Positions 1-8,730 of a stretch of DNA of 64,000 nucleotides are shown here, piece after piece. A program made the translations under genes and the position numbers. The stretch's first letter is position 1. Each line of letters begins with the position of its first letter. Source of the stretch: Doris montereyensis (taxonomy: Eukaryota > Mollusca > Gastropoda > Nudibranchia > Dorididae); NCBI GenBank assembly GCA_037039925.1, contig JAXRKP010000628.1, positions 73,501 through 137,500 on the forward strand. Direction: 5' to 3'. A model generated the notes under the pieces. It saw only the letters and a list, made by a program, of their open reading frames with translations. It did no database searches and was not told where the DNA came from.

Positions 1-809
1 AGAGGGAGAAGTGAAGTAGAATTATTTAATGATAAAAGTATAATTTCTAAAAAATAAACAATCCTAAATTTCAAAGTTCAACAATATTTATTGATAAACT
101 AGCAGCTATCTTAAGTAAAAAAGGGACAGTTAAATTAGATAAACCAATCTATTTAGGACAAGCAATTTTAGATTTATCTAAATTATTAATGTATCAATTT
201 TATTATGATATTGTAGAAAAAGTGTGGTCTAATAATGAAGTTTTATATTCTGATACTGATGCATTAGTATTATCTATTAAATCCCCTAATAATATATATG
301 AAGATATTAAAAACATAAAATTAGATACTACAGATGTATATTCTAAAATACATCCTTTCTATTTAGAAAATGAATCATTCTTAAATATATTTGATACATC
401 TAATTATCCTAAAGATCACTTTCTATTTTCTGAAAAATAAAAAAGTACCAGGTAAATTTAAAGATGAATTAGGTGGTGATAAAATGTTAGAATTTATAGC
501 ATTAAAATCTAAGTGTTACTCTTACTCTAAATTAGTAGATAATAAAATAAAAACAGATAGTAAACTAAAAGGAAACTCTAAAGCAACTGTTAAGAAGGAT
601 ATAAAATTAGAAGACTTTAAACATTCGCTATTTACAACTACAACACAATATAATAATAATTATAGTTTAAATTCTAAAAAAACATGAAATGTTTATGCAG
701 AAGATTAATAAAAATCAATCACCCCTTATGATGATAAAGATATATTTGTGAAGATGGAATTAATACACTTCCTTATAATTAAAATATGTTTAATAAAAAT
801 GGAGAATAA
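1..809 (+). pseudogene. polB: DNA polymerase family B, C-terminal part, frameshifted
   Basis: Replicative polymerase of the viral element; the window starts inside it. The palm motif C is plain at about 246-263 (YSDTDALV), preceded by a DLSKLLMYQFYYD segment (171-209) and followed by the GKFKDE segment and a conserved tail ending with RYICEDG and a stop at 807-809. The reading frame changes at about 50-57, in the A-run at about 433-445, in the A7 run 676-682, near 725-740 and near 775-785, so no intact product can be read. The terminal TAA lies one base before the ATG of the next gene. Family membership is clear from motif order. Whether all shifts are biological is uncertain because they sit at homopolymers. 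Confidence 0.88.
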
Positions 810-810
810 A

Positions 811-1005
811 ATGTGTACTAAATGTTCTAAAATTAAAACTGTTGATAACTTCTATAAATGTCCTAGAAATAAGAATGGTTTAAGAAGATCTTGTAAAGAC
901 TGCGAGAAGATATATAAGAAAGAATATTATGAGAAATATCCTGAGAGATTTAGAAAAGCATACTCTGAATTTATTCTTAGGAATCCTGATTATAGAAAAC
1001 CTTAA
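811..1005 (+). CDS. Small Cys-rich zinc-ribbon protein, endonuclease-associated type
   Basis: An uninterrupted 64-residue frame starting at ATG 811, one base after the polymerase stop. It begins with CTKCSKIK and carries a second pair CKDC about 24 residues later, so it is a C-x2-C...C-x2-C metal knuckle, followed by a basic Tyr/Lys-rich helix. This layout is common at the N-terminus of phage and virus HNH or endonuclease VII-like proteins. The next ORF (1014) starts with the same kind of knuckle, so the two may be a duplicated domain or one gene split by error. The function is inferred from pattern only. No catalytic residues are visible in this piece. Confidence 0.5.
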   Translation: MCTKCSKIKTVDNFYKCPRNKNGLRRSCKDCEKIYKKEYYEKYPERFRKAYSEFILRNPDYRKP

Positions 1006-1013
1006 CTTAAGAA

Positions 1014-1404
1014 ATGAGTACTAAAAAATGTAATAAATGTTTAGAGATTAAACCTATAATTGAATATTATAAAAATAAGAATTCTTGTATTATATGTTAT
1101 AAGAAAAATCAAAGTATATATGATAAAAATAAACAAGGAAAAAAGTTATTATAGTTGAGTAAACAGGGAATAAGAGATTATGAAAAAATATATGATTATT
1201 ATATTAATTTAAATAAATGTGATATATGTTCAATAAAAATTTAAAAATACTAGAGATAGACATTTAGAGCATATTCATTTAAATATATCAAATAATATAA
1301 GAGGAGCAGTTTGCCGTAAATGTAATTCTAAATTATATGCAATAGATTGAATTAGAGATAAGATGCATTTAGAACTTCATAGATACTTTAATCGGATTCC
1401 TTAA
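1014..1404 (+). pseudogene. HNH / endonuclease VII-like nuclease, broken
   Basis: It starts at ATG 1014 with a CNKC...CIIC zinc knuckle, runs 46 codons to TAG 1152-1154, then resumes. A CDIC pair near 1218 is followed after a frame shift by HLEHIHLN (about 1261-1284) and RGAVCRKCN (about 1300-1328). The order Cys pair, His-rich loop, RG-x2-C-x2-CN is that of the endonuclease VII/HNH fold, where the His residues sit at the active site. A further in-frame TGA follows at about 1348. The end at 1404 overlaps the 3' end of the opposing gene by about 17 bp. The family call is from motif spacing. Confidence 0.55.
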
Positions 1405-1668
1405 ACTCTAATAAATCCATCTTATCACTTTTACCTTTATAGATCATAATATTATCTTCGAAATATCTTAATTCATTTTTTTAATAACAGAGAATCTTTT
1501 GGGTAGGAATACTTTTATATCATCATCCAATTTAACCTGAATTGATTTACCATATTTAGTTTCAACAAATTCAGCTTCATCAATTGTGTATTCTCTATCA
1601 ATATCTAATTCATTTAATTTAACAAATGATTTAATATTGTTAACCCTCTTGAAAAATTCTGCTGTCAT
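1388..1668 (-). pseudogene. OB-fold-like (possible ssDNA-binding) small protein, frameshifted
   Basis: The best ATG is at 1668; an in-frame TTG lies further up at 1689. The protein has a short helical N-terminus, then a beta-rich core with VETKYGKSIQVKL and FLPKRF. The frame breaks in an A-run at about 1476-1484, and the continuation in the other frame ends at TAA 1388-1390, giving about 93 residues. Proteins with this TKYG...LPKR core recur in animal virus-like elements, and I read them as OB-fold-like. A role in binding single-stranded DNA during replication is inference. It converges tail to tail with the endonuclease-like gene. Confidence 0.45.
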
Positions 1669-1685
1669 TTTATTAGAAAAGATTT

Positions 1686-2083
1686 TCAATCATCTGTCAT
1701 ATCGATTATACTTTCAAAATCAGAATGATCTAATTCATCATCATCTAAAGCTTTTGATGTTTTTATATTTAAAGTTTTTTTAAATTTTTAAGAGTTATTA
1801 ATTTTTTCTTCATTAGCATTTTTTATTTTAGTAGCAATATTTGATCCATTAAAAAAACTTGCTAAAGCAGCTAGTATAGTTATTGCTGGCTGAATTTTTA
1901 ATACTGCAGATAATGAAGAACTTACTAAACTAATTAATAATAATACAATTTCTAATACTTCTATAAAATCTATTATTTTTTAGATTTAATAATATCCATC
2001 CTTACTAACTCTTTAGCATCTTTTACTTCCTTTTTCTAAATGTTTGCATATCCCCTAAATCACTTTTTTTTTTCATTATTCAT
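1686..2083 (-). pseudogene. Small membrane protein with acidic C-tail, frameshifted
   Basis: ATG at 2083 directly follows the fibre stop (TAAATG). A Lys-rich N-terminus is followed by a long hydrophobic stretch (VLLLISLVSSSLSAVL and AITILAALASFF, about 1840-1960), then a Lys/Asn-rich linker and an acidic tail with DDDELDHSDFES, ending at TGA 1686-1688. The hydrophobic part is long enough for one or two membrane spans. At least three frame shifts are needed (about 2028-2040, 1975-1985 and 1790-1800, the last two in A/T runs). I do not recognise the family. Position among virion genes suggests a virion or host-membrane protein. Confidence 0.4.
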
Positions 2084-3364
2084 TTAACACAAATAAATTT
2101 TTGATATAAAATAAGTTTCATTATTATTTCTAAAATTAATTCTATTCCAAGCATCAGAGTGTCTAAAAGAAAAGAATGGTTTAATTTCTCTTGTAGTCTT
2201 GTTAAAATTAACTCTCATAATTCCAAATTCAAATCCTTCACGACTAGTTATTACTCCTGTTAGAAAATATTCATTTGTTTCTAATGGAATAATTCCAGTA
2301 TTTATATTTCCAGCCATAATATAATGAATTAGTAAATTTGAATAAATACTATAATCTATTTTATCTATTATAAAAGTATTATCGCCTTTTAATTTTTCAT
2401 TATAAACTCTTAATATTCTATCATTAATTAATCCTTTAGTTTCTTCATTTACTACATCTACTGCTGGTTGTTCTCTTAATTCATAATATTCAAATGAAAC
2501 ATAATTAAATTGAATATGTGGTATATCAGTTTCAAATACTAATTGAAATCTATCAGCTAAGATTCCATTTAATGCTTTTGTATTACCGCCTTTAATACTA
2601 GTACATACAATATTATTTCTATAATAGAATATTAAAAATAATTCATTTGATCTCTCTGGAAATCTTGTTCTAGAAATTATATTAGCAGTATTAAAATAAT
2701 ACACTTCCTTAAAATTATAATCTAATAATATACTTCTCTTAGTTGAATCAATACTTTTGAAATGTGATCCTTCCCCATCTAATACTAATGTTTCTAATTC
2801 CTGTTCTTCATTAGGATCTACAAAACTACCCCAACTTTGTATAATATTAGAATAACCATTATTAGTACCAAATAGAGATAATCCTGAAGCTGATTTAATC
2901 CCTGGTTTATATTTTATATGAAAATCATAATATTGTTTATTAACAGCATCTTGTTCATTTACAGGATCAGCTAAGTTTTTTATTTTATTATTACTTCAAT
3001 TTAAATCTCCAGTAAATGATATTTTACCTTTTCTTAAATTTCTAAGATTTTCATTTGCAGTAGCTAAAACTTGTTGATCTGCTGTATCAGTATATATTTT
3101 ATTAGCGGCATCTTGATTATCACTTGGTCCCAATAGATTAGTTATTTTATTATTATTCATATTTATATCTCCTTTAGAAATCCCATTATTAGAATTATCA
3201 ACATATAATTTATTAGCGGCATCTTGATTATGTGTTGGAGTAGTTAGATTAGTTATTTTATTATTATCCATATTAATATGTCCTTTAGCTAATCCATTCT
3301 TAATATAATCTGTATTTTTAACTGCTTTAGAAACAGTATTATTATATCTTCCAAATATATCCAT
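2084..3364 (-). pseudogene. Fibre/tail-spike-like protein with N-terminal repeats and C-terminal globular domain
   Basis: One frame of 427 codons from ATG 3364 to TAA 2084-2086, interrupted only by a TGA at 2996-2998 (codon 123). The N-terminal part has three repeats of the form N-x-NNKI-x-NL...QDA-x-NK-x-Y (about residues 31-140). This signature is typical of trimeric phage and virus tail fibres. About 285 residues of non-repetitive, Tyr/Asn/Phe-rich sequence follow and look like a compact receptor-binding head. The gene sits between the packaging ATPase and the membrane protein. Because no frame shift accompanies the TGA, the gene is almost intact. Host attachment is inferred from architecture. 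Confidence 0.68.
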
Positions 3365-3367
3365 TTT

Positions 3368-4123
3368 TTAAAGAATAATTTTCATAAGTTTGTTTTTATA
3401 TTTTCCATTATTTTTCTTCTTATCTAGATCAATAGTTAAAAATCCATAATCATCATCATTCCATACTTTATTACATAGTTTTCTGAATGTATTATAATCC
3501 ATATCGTCCCAGGCATGATCCTGGTGAATAAAAGACAAACTTCTCTTATCCTGTGGGAATAAAATAATTAGATTAGTATTATCTCTAATAGTTTGTTTTG
3601 GTAATTTAAAATAATTTTGAGATATATAGAAGCAGTCAATATTTGAATGTCTACCTCTAGTATAATAATTTTCGCATACTTTTTTGTTTTTCTCCTATTA
3701 CATCATCAAAAATAATTAGATTCTTATTATATCTATCTATATCTCTAGGATCTGAAATATCTTCTTCATTATCAAAAAACCCAACAGAGATCTCTGGATT
3801 ATAAATACCATTAGATTTTAAATGATTAATTGTTTTATTTAATTCTATTTTATTTTGTACTTGAAATAATTTATAAACTACATCCTTTGGAAATTCTTCT
3901 AATCGTTTTAATAATTCATATTCCTCTTGAAATAATGATTTACCATATACCATTAAATTATCATAATCTAATATTTTATTTTTTAATAATAAGTTTATTT
4001 ATAAGTTTGTCTTACCACATCCAGATTTTCCAACAATTACCCCCTTATACTTCTAGGTAATTCTGGGTTATTATTTCTAATTATTTTTTTATTACTCGTT
4101 AAATTTTCTATTTCAAGAGACAT
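3368..4123 (-). pseudogene. A32/FtsK-like genome-packaging ATPase, broken
   Basis: Pumps viral DNA into capsids in related viruses. From ATG 4123 a short N-terminus leads to a Walker A loop GKSGCGKT at about 4010-4035 and a Walker B strand LIIFDD at about 3693-3712. Downstream, in other frames, are a GRHSN segment and an ISQNYFKLP sensor-like segment. TAA is at 3368-3370, 3 bp from the fibre ATG. Breaks are a shift in the G-run near 4045, an in-frame TAA just after the Walker A helix (about 4000), and a shift near 3660. The usual length for the family is about 230-260 residues, which matches the 252-codon span. Confidence 0.82.
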
Positions 4124-4136
4124 TTTATTTAGAAAT

Positions 4137-5377
4137 TTATTTGATAATATTAAAGCTTCTACCTGTAGATTCTAGTGTCATATTAACATCTGAAATTAAG
4201 TTCCATAAACTTTTACTGATTGTCCTGGAGAATTTTTTAAATTCTGCTTTTAGTTTAATATCAATACCTGACATTCCTGTTCTATCTTCATGTTTTGATA
4301 TATCAATAACAAAGATAGGATATAGTGTTTTAAAGTTAAGCATTGAAATAGCTCCAGGGGAATCAGAATCATAGAATTTTCTCTTAAAATCATATGTTTG
4401 TTTAAAGACTCTAGAATATTTATTATCTGGAAAATTAAATTTTACATCAGATTTAGGCTAACTTCTAGTATTAATTTCAACATATATTTTTTCTAATTCT
4501 AAATTACTAAAGTTAGCTTTACTTTTTAGTTCTGAAGCCTTTTGAAATCCAACAATTAGATATCTAGGTTTTCCTGTAACATTTTGAAAGCTCCAATCTA
4601 AATTATCTGAATTAGGTAATAGTGTATATGTTTGTGTTGAGCGTCCTCTGAATAGAATATCTAATACTTCCTTTTTTTCTACTAATTGATATAATCTATT
4701 TTGTTCCACAAGAGAAGGTCTAATAAGTGGTAGAAATAATGATATTTTATTTAGAGTTATTTTAAAATCTGATTTAACCATTCCTACTTTAACTTGAAGA
4801 TAATCATCATTTACTTCTCTATTTAAACTAATTTATGACTTACACCATATAATACTTTATTATAATCTTCCTTAAATCCAAAGATATGAGTAAGAGGAAC
4901 ATTGAATGAAAACTTTTTAAAATTACTTCTTAGTTTCATTGTATCATTTTGATCTTCACTATCATATTCTCTATCAGGTAACCAACACATACTTAATCCT
5001 TCTGTAGCAGCTTGAGCTGGAGAATATTTTTAACATACCTAACATAGTTGTAGTTTGTCCTGGATTATTAATAGAATCTACCTCTTGTCCATTAATATGA
5101 TATACAATTTTACTAAATAGATACATCATTGCATTATTAATTAAAGCTACTTCATCTGTGAATTCTCCTACTTTTTAGTTAATTCTCCTTCAAAATATAA
5201 ATATCCTTCAGATGGTAAAGTAAATAAATCTTGTTGTTTAACTTCAATATCAATAGTACCTACACTATTAATATTAGAACTATTTACTGGAGAGAATTCT
5301 TTATATTCAAATTCTGTTATACTATCATCTTCAAATAAGTTAGATTCTGTAATATCGAATATTGTTTTGTCTGCCAT
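4137..5377 (-). pseudogene. Major capsid protein, double-jelly-roll (hexon-like), broken
   Basis: Forms the icosahedral shell. It spans ATG 5377 to TAA 4137-4139, about 413 codons, as expected for the family. Recognisable blocks in order are an N-terminal SITEFEYKEF...IEVKQQDLF (residues 19-53), a NGQEVDSINNPGQ block (about 5065-5110), FGFKEDYNKVLYGV (about 4835-4880), RYLIVGFQKA (about 4540-4570), and TLYPIFVIDISK (about 4300-4335). Interruptions are a shift at about 5168, another at about 5028, another at about 4828-4835, and an in-frame TAG at 4458-4460 where a Tyr codon could have been. It lies 13 bp upstream of the ATPase in the same transcriptional direction. Confidence 0.87.
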
Positions 5378-5379
5378 TT

Positions 5380-5658
5380 TTAAGAAATAAATTTCATAGA
5401 TGTTCCTTCGAATATATTTTCTATTTGATTATTTTTTTAAATTTTAGTTTTTTTCTAATTGAATATTATTATTTATAACTGGTTTAGTTTCAAATGAATT
5501 TATTATTTGTTCAACTCCTTTAGTAGCAGCTGTTTTTAATGCTGCTTCAGTTGCAACTGTTGCTAATTTTTGTGTTGTTTGAGAGAAGATTGCAGCTATT
5601 AAAGAATCCATGATTCCTGCTCCTTTTTTTTTACTACGTTTACTTTTTTAACATACAT
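5380..5658 (-). pseudogene. Small basic, alanine-rich putative virion protein, broken
   Basis: Directly precedes the capsid gene (stop 5380-5382, capsid ATG 5377). It starts with a Lys/Arg-rich stretch, then GAGIMDSLIAAIFSQ and an Ala/Thr-rich amphipathic helix (about 5500-5610), and ends in an Asn/Lys-rich tail with at least two frame shifts in A-runs (about 5628-5635 and 5440-5460). About 92 residues. The shape resembles small adenovirus core or cement proteins, but there is no diagnostic motif, so this is a description rather than an identification. Confidence 0.38.
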
Positions 5659-5660
5659 TT

Positions 5661-6426
5661 TTATAAGAGTAATTTTTCACTTAATGATCTTAATTTACTT
5701 TTAGTTATTTTATGAGGTTCATATAGACATTTTAGAATGTCGGATATTTCATTTATTATTCCATTATTTCCAGCTTGTTTTGAAGCACTTAATAATTTTA
5801 ATCTTTTAAGTAAATATTTACTATCAGATATTAATCCTGTTCCTTCAAATTCTTCAATTATAGGACCTTCTGTTAATGAAAATTGATCTCGTTCTATTCT
5901 CTTATAAATTTTATAATCATTACTATTATATCCTCCAGAACCTATTCCACCATCAAAAAAGCTTAATGTAGAAGCTATTTCATAATATATCATTTTCTCC
6001 TTATAAGTTAAATCATCATAATCAACAGGTTTTTCTAGAAATTAATTTATATAGATTTTCACTCATAGGATAAGTTTTATCATTGAAGACTATATTGTCT
6101 CCTAAATATTTAATAGCTTGGTTCTTAATATAAGTTTGATTATCTATTAATCTATAGAATGAGTTTTTATTATCTCTTCTATCATCTCTGGCTAAATATT
6201 TTGCACCAATTGGTCCTGGAGAAATACTAAGTGTTCCTATTGGTGGTGCTTTTAATTCATCTAGTTTTTTCTATTTTCATTTCCCTCTTTAATTATAGTA
6301 TTTATAATTGGTTGTTGTTGATTTTCTAAATATATTTTTTCATAAAACATATTTTTTTTATCAAGTATAGATTCACTAAATAATTTCTTCTTAAGTCTAA
6401 TGTTCTCTTTTATTATTTTTCTCCAT
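5661..6426 (-). pseudogene. Conserved element-associated protein (GAKYLARDD ... GNNGIINEI), broken
   Basis: The C-terminal 110 residues (5661-5993) are open and contain GTGLISDSKYLLKRLKLL and ASKQAGNNGIINEI. Upstream, in shifting frames, are PGPIGAKYLARDD (about 6195-6235) and a charged N-terminal helix with SESILDKKN. The likely ATG at 6426 overlaps the end of the protease gene. A frame shift at about 6040 joins the halves and another lies at about 6270. I recall this two-part family from many animal genomes next to the same capsid type, but its role is unknown. Order in the virion-gene block suggests a structural or assembly function. Confidence 0.48.
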
Positions 6427-6827
6427 TTTATAATAGGTGATTTTATTAATAAAATAAACTGTTTTTAAATTCTTAGGTTTAGAATTTATAATATAAATAC
6501 ATAGATGTCCACAAATAACAGTATTATCTGGTTGAACAATTATGTTTGAATAATATACTCCTTGATAATTATTATCCTTTTAAAATATTTTAGGATTTCA
6601 GGTGGTGGTATAATCCATATGAATCAAAATACATTATTAAATTATTTATCTTAATCCAACATGTCCAGTGGGTTCCATTATTTTTACTAATATCTAAATT
6701 TAATACTGCTGATTCTATTTTATTAGGTTTTTTTAATTCATCTCTCATAAAACATCCTCTAAAGTTTTTATCTTTTTATTAATTTATTAATATCTAGGTT
6801 AGATAAAGTTTTATTAAATATTGACAT
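6397..6827 (-). pseudogene. Adenain-like cysteine protease (virion maturation), frameshifted
   Basis: Processes capsid precursors in adenoviruses and adintoviruses. From ATG 6827 the sequence reads to the catalytic-His block GTHWTCW (about 6655-6680) followed by MYFDSYG (about 6620-6640, acidic position). After frame shifts near 6570-6605 it reaches the Gln and Cys block QPDNTVICGHLC (about 6502-6537). His, Asp, Gln and Cys are all present and in the right order and spacing for the C48/C5 fold. The TAG stop is at 6397-6399. Length of about 140 residues is short compared with adenovirus protease but usual for Polinton-type copies. Confidence 0.8.
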
Positions 6828-6838
6828 TTTATAAAAAA

Positions 6839-7394
6839 TTAAAATAATGAACCTAAGAATGGAACTGATGAAAATAAGTTACCTAATAGACCTCCCTGAT
6901 ATACTCCAGAACCATTATATATTCCATCTTTAGTAAAATTATGTCTGCCTGTATAAGGTCTTAGAATTAAACCATTTCCATGTTTTCTATTTCACAAACA
7001 CATCCACCTTTTTTAAGATACAATCCATTTCCTAATAATTTACTAACCCCTGTAGAAACAGCTCCTGTTAAAGCTCCTATTCCTAGAGCTGGTAAAACTT
7101 TACTAGATCTAGCTATAGCTGAAGGAATCTACTTGTTAATCCTGCTAGTGCTCCTAGAAATCCTCGATTCTTAATATTATAATTTAATTGAGTTTTTGAA
7201 ATATTTAATTTTCGCCTTTTTTATTTTCAATTGCATTTCTAATTTTAAGTAGTTGAGCATTAGTAACATATAAATTATCATTTCCTTCATTCATTAAATC
7301 ATTATAACTAAATGATAAAATAATTTTATCTGTAGAGTTTTCAAATTTTTTTCTGAGCTTCTGATACATTTATTTTAATTCCTGTGTAAACCAT
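6839..7394 (-). pseudogene. pVI/pX-like hydrophobic Gly-rich minor virion protein, frameshifted
   Basis: ATG 7394 to TAA 6839-6841, about 185 codons. The N-terminal half is polar with LSFSYNDLMNEGND and VTNAQLLKIRNAI. The middle is a hydrophobic amphipathic segment GFLGALAGL...KVLPALGIGALTGAVS (about 7040-7165), followed by GNGLYLKKGG (about 7005-7035) and a Gly-rich end with GGLLGNLF. Frame shifts lie at about 7345-7352, 7210-7220, 7120-7130 and near 6990. Proteins with this GLYL-x2-GG signature accompany the same capsid and penton genes in other animals. A membrane-lytic, pVI-like job is inference from the amphipathic core. Confidence 0.5.
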
Positions 7395-7414
7395 TTTTAA
7401 AGGATAAAAATTGA

Positions 7415-8113
7415 CTATGCTTCTCTTAGATGAAATCTTAAATCAAGGGGTTCTTTTTGATTATTAATTAAATTGCCATCTTGATCTGTAATTCTAATAT
7501 TTATATTTTCTATTGGATTAGTAAATACTGGAAGATAAATAGGATTGATAATATTTTCTATTATTTTATATCCAAATCCTACATTTGGTGAGAATGAATA
7601 AATAACAGGTTTTTTAGTTCCATTAATTGTTGATTCTTCAATTATACTTACTTCTACATTAATTGTATTAATTTTAGTTATTTTCACATTATTTTCTGAT
7701 ATATTTTCTTCATTATTTCATATATTATTATTAAATCCTAGAATATTTTTTAATTCATCATTTAATTCTACACTAATAATTGGCAATTTTATTTTAATAA
7801 TAGCTTTTGCTGTTTGATTATTTGGTTCTAGTCTAAATACTTCTCCTTCTAATTTACTAACTATAAAATTATTTATATCAGTTATTTCATAAGCTCCTGT
7901 TGGAATATTAATTTCTAATTCTCTATCAACATATTTAATAGTTATTTTTGCATCAACTATATTTGGAATTGTATTATAACTAGATATATAATGAAGTGCT
8001 ATTTCTAATGGATAATTATAATACATTGTTGGATTAAATTTTAAATTGTATTCAGTTCCTTCAAATGATGTTATAATTAATTGTGATGATTTAGGAATAA
8101 TTTTAACTTCCAT
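7415..8113 (-). pseudogene. Penton-like single-jelly-roll minor capsid protein
   Basis: A single frame of 233 codons from ATG 8113 to TAG 7415-7417, with one in-frame TGA at 7718-7720. It is beta-rich throughout: IPTGAYEITDI, RLEPNNQTAKA and a LGF before the TGA, then INTINVEVSI, FSPNVGFGYKI, IYLPVFTNPI and ITDQDGNLI...LDLRFHL. This order (GAYEI, LGF, VN-x-I-x-VE, DQDG) matches the penton-like proteins found next to the double-jelly-roll capsid in animal elements. It would occupy the fivefold vertices. The gene begins 17 bp downstream of the stop of the PLA2-like gene. Confidence 0.7.
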
Positions 8114-8129
8114 TTATTTAATTTAGAAT

Positions 8130-8602
8130 TTAGTCTAATCCTAATCCTAATGTATGTTTTTGCTCCAATGATATTTTTTACAATTCGTCTATCTAACCAT
8201 TCTCTAAATCCTTTTGTTTTTAATTTTTAAAAACTTTTTAACATAATTTTATCACATTCTTCTCTATTTTCTTCATTATCTCTATAACATAAATCATGTT
8301 GTAATGAAATCTCATCAACTTTATTATTTGGTAATGAATGTGGTAATGGTTCATCATTTCATTTAATCTTTTTAAAATTTTGTTCCAGGTCCTGTAAAAT
8401 GATGATTAGGTAAATGTAATTCAAATGGTAAATCTGTCCCGCCTTTTCCTATGAATCTATTTTTTTTAGAATTACATTCCATACATTCTCCTTTTATTCT
8501 ATTATTTACTTTTTCTATGTTTTTTGTTTTGTTCGTTTCTTACATTTCAAGCAATGTATTTCACAATTTTTACAATAAATTTTATTTAGACTTTTTAAAA
8601 AA
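8130..8602 (-). pseudogene. Zinc-ribbon (DUF5679-like) plus phospholipase A2-like virion protein, 5' truncated
   Basis: The N-terminal part has a Cys-pair ribbon (YCKNCEIHCLKC at about 8531-8566, then CMECNSKK at about 8455-8480). After ELHLPNHHFTGPGT (about 8384-8425) comes the PLA2 core VDEISLQHDLCYRD (about 8270-8315) with the catalytic His-Asp pair. It ends with WLDRRIVKNIIGAK and a TAA at 8130-8132. Related domains let parvoviruses and adintoviruses breach endosomal membranes. No ATG is visible; the gene runs into the hairpin/satellite junction, so its start seems lost. Frame shifts lie at about 8517, 8385 and 8225; an in-frame TGA is at about 8360. Confidence 0.66.
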
Positions 8603-8615
8603 AATGTTAATGTGT

Positions 8616-8729
8616 AGAGATATAAGGGAATGGCGGAGCCGTAGCGATTCGAACCACGGACGAATGGAACGAGCGAAGCGAGTGGAATGAGACCGACATG
8701 GTGAGGGGCCGACCTTTCCTTATATCTCT
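8616..8729. repeat. 114-bp foldback element at the virus/satellite junction
   Basis: The outer arms AGAGATATAAGGGAA (8616-8630) and TTTCCTTATATCTCT (8715-8729) are inverted copies matching at 14 of 15 bases. The interior is GC-rich, unlike either neighbour. Read on minus it contains GGTTCGAATCG, close to a pol III B box, and CGAGCGAAGCGAG. It could be a short MITE-like or tRNA-derived insertion, or the terminal repeat of something larger. It separates the viral block from the 12-bp satellite. Confidence 0.5.
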
Positions 8730-8730
8730 C

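Larger units (their letters stand above)
1..8602. mobile_element. Endogenous adintovirus/Polinton-like virus copy (left end outside window)
   Basis: This is a compact AT-rich block with 14 identifiable genes or remnants. Two or three are on plus (polymerase end, endonuclease-like) and eleven on minus, converging at about 1390-1404. Genes abut or nearly so: the fibre stop and the next ATG are adjacent at 2084/2083, and the ATPase, fibre and capsid genes lie 3-13 bp apart. A virion set (double-jelly-roll capsid, penton-like, A32-like ATPase, adenain-like protease, PLA2 domain) together with a protein-primed type family-B polymerase is what is known of adintoviruses and Polintons. No integrase and no viral terminal repeats are seen, but the left end is cut by the window. 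The right end stops at a hairpin element and satellite. Nearly all genes have frameshifts, mostly at A/T runs, plus a few in-frame stops. Confidence 0.88.

Noticed and set aside
1..8602. Alternative genetic code (TGA = Trp) across the viral block
   Set aside because: About ten conserved Trp positions use TGG, TAG and TAA also interrupt genes, and one gene appears to end on TGA. Kept only as a low-level question.
8625..8680. A tRNA gene on minus (GGTTCGAATCG)
   Set aside because: Only a B-box-like string and an imperfect stem; no anticodon arm or acceptor pairing can be built.
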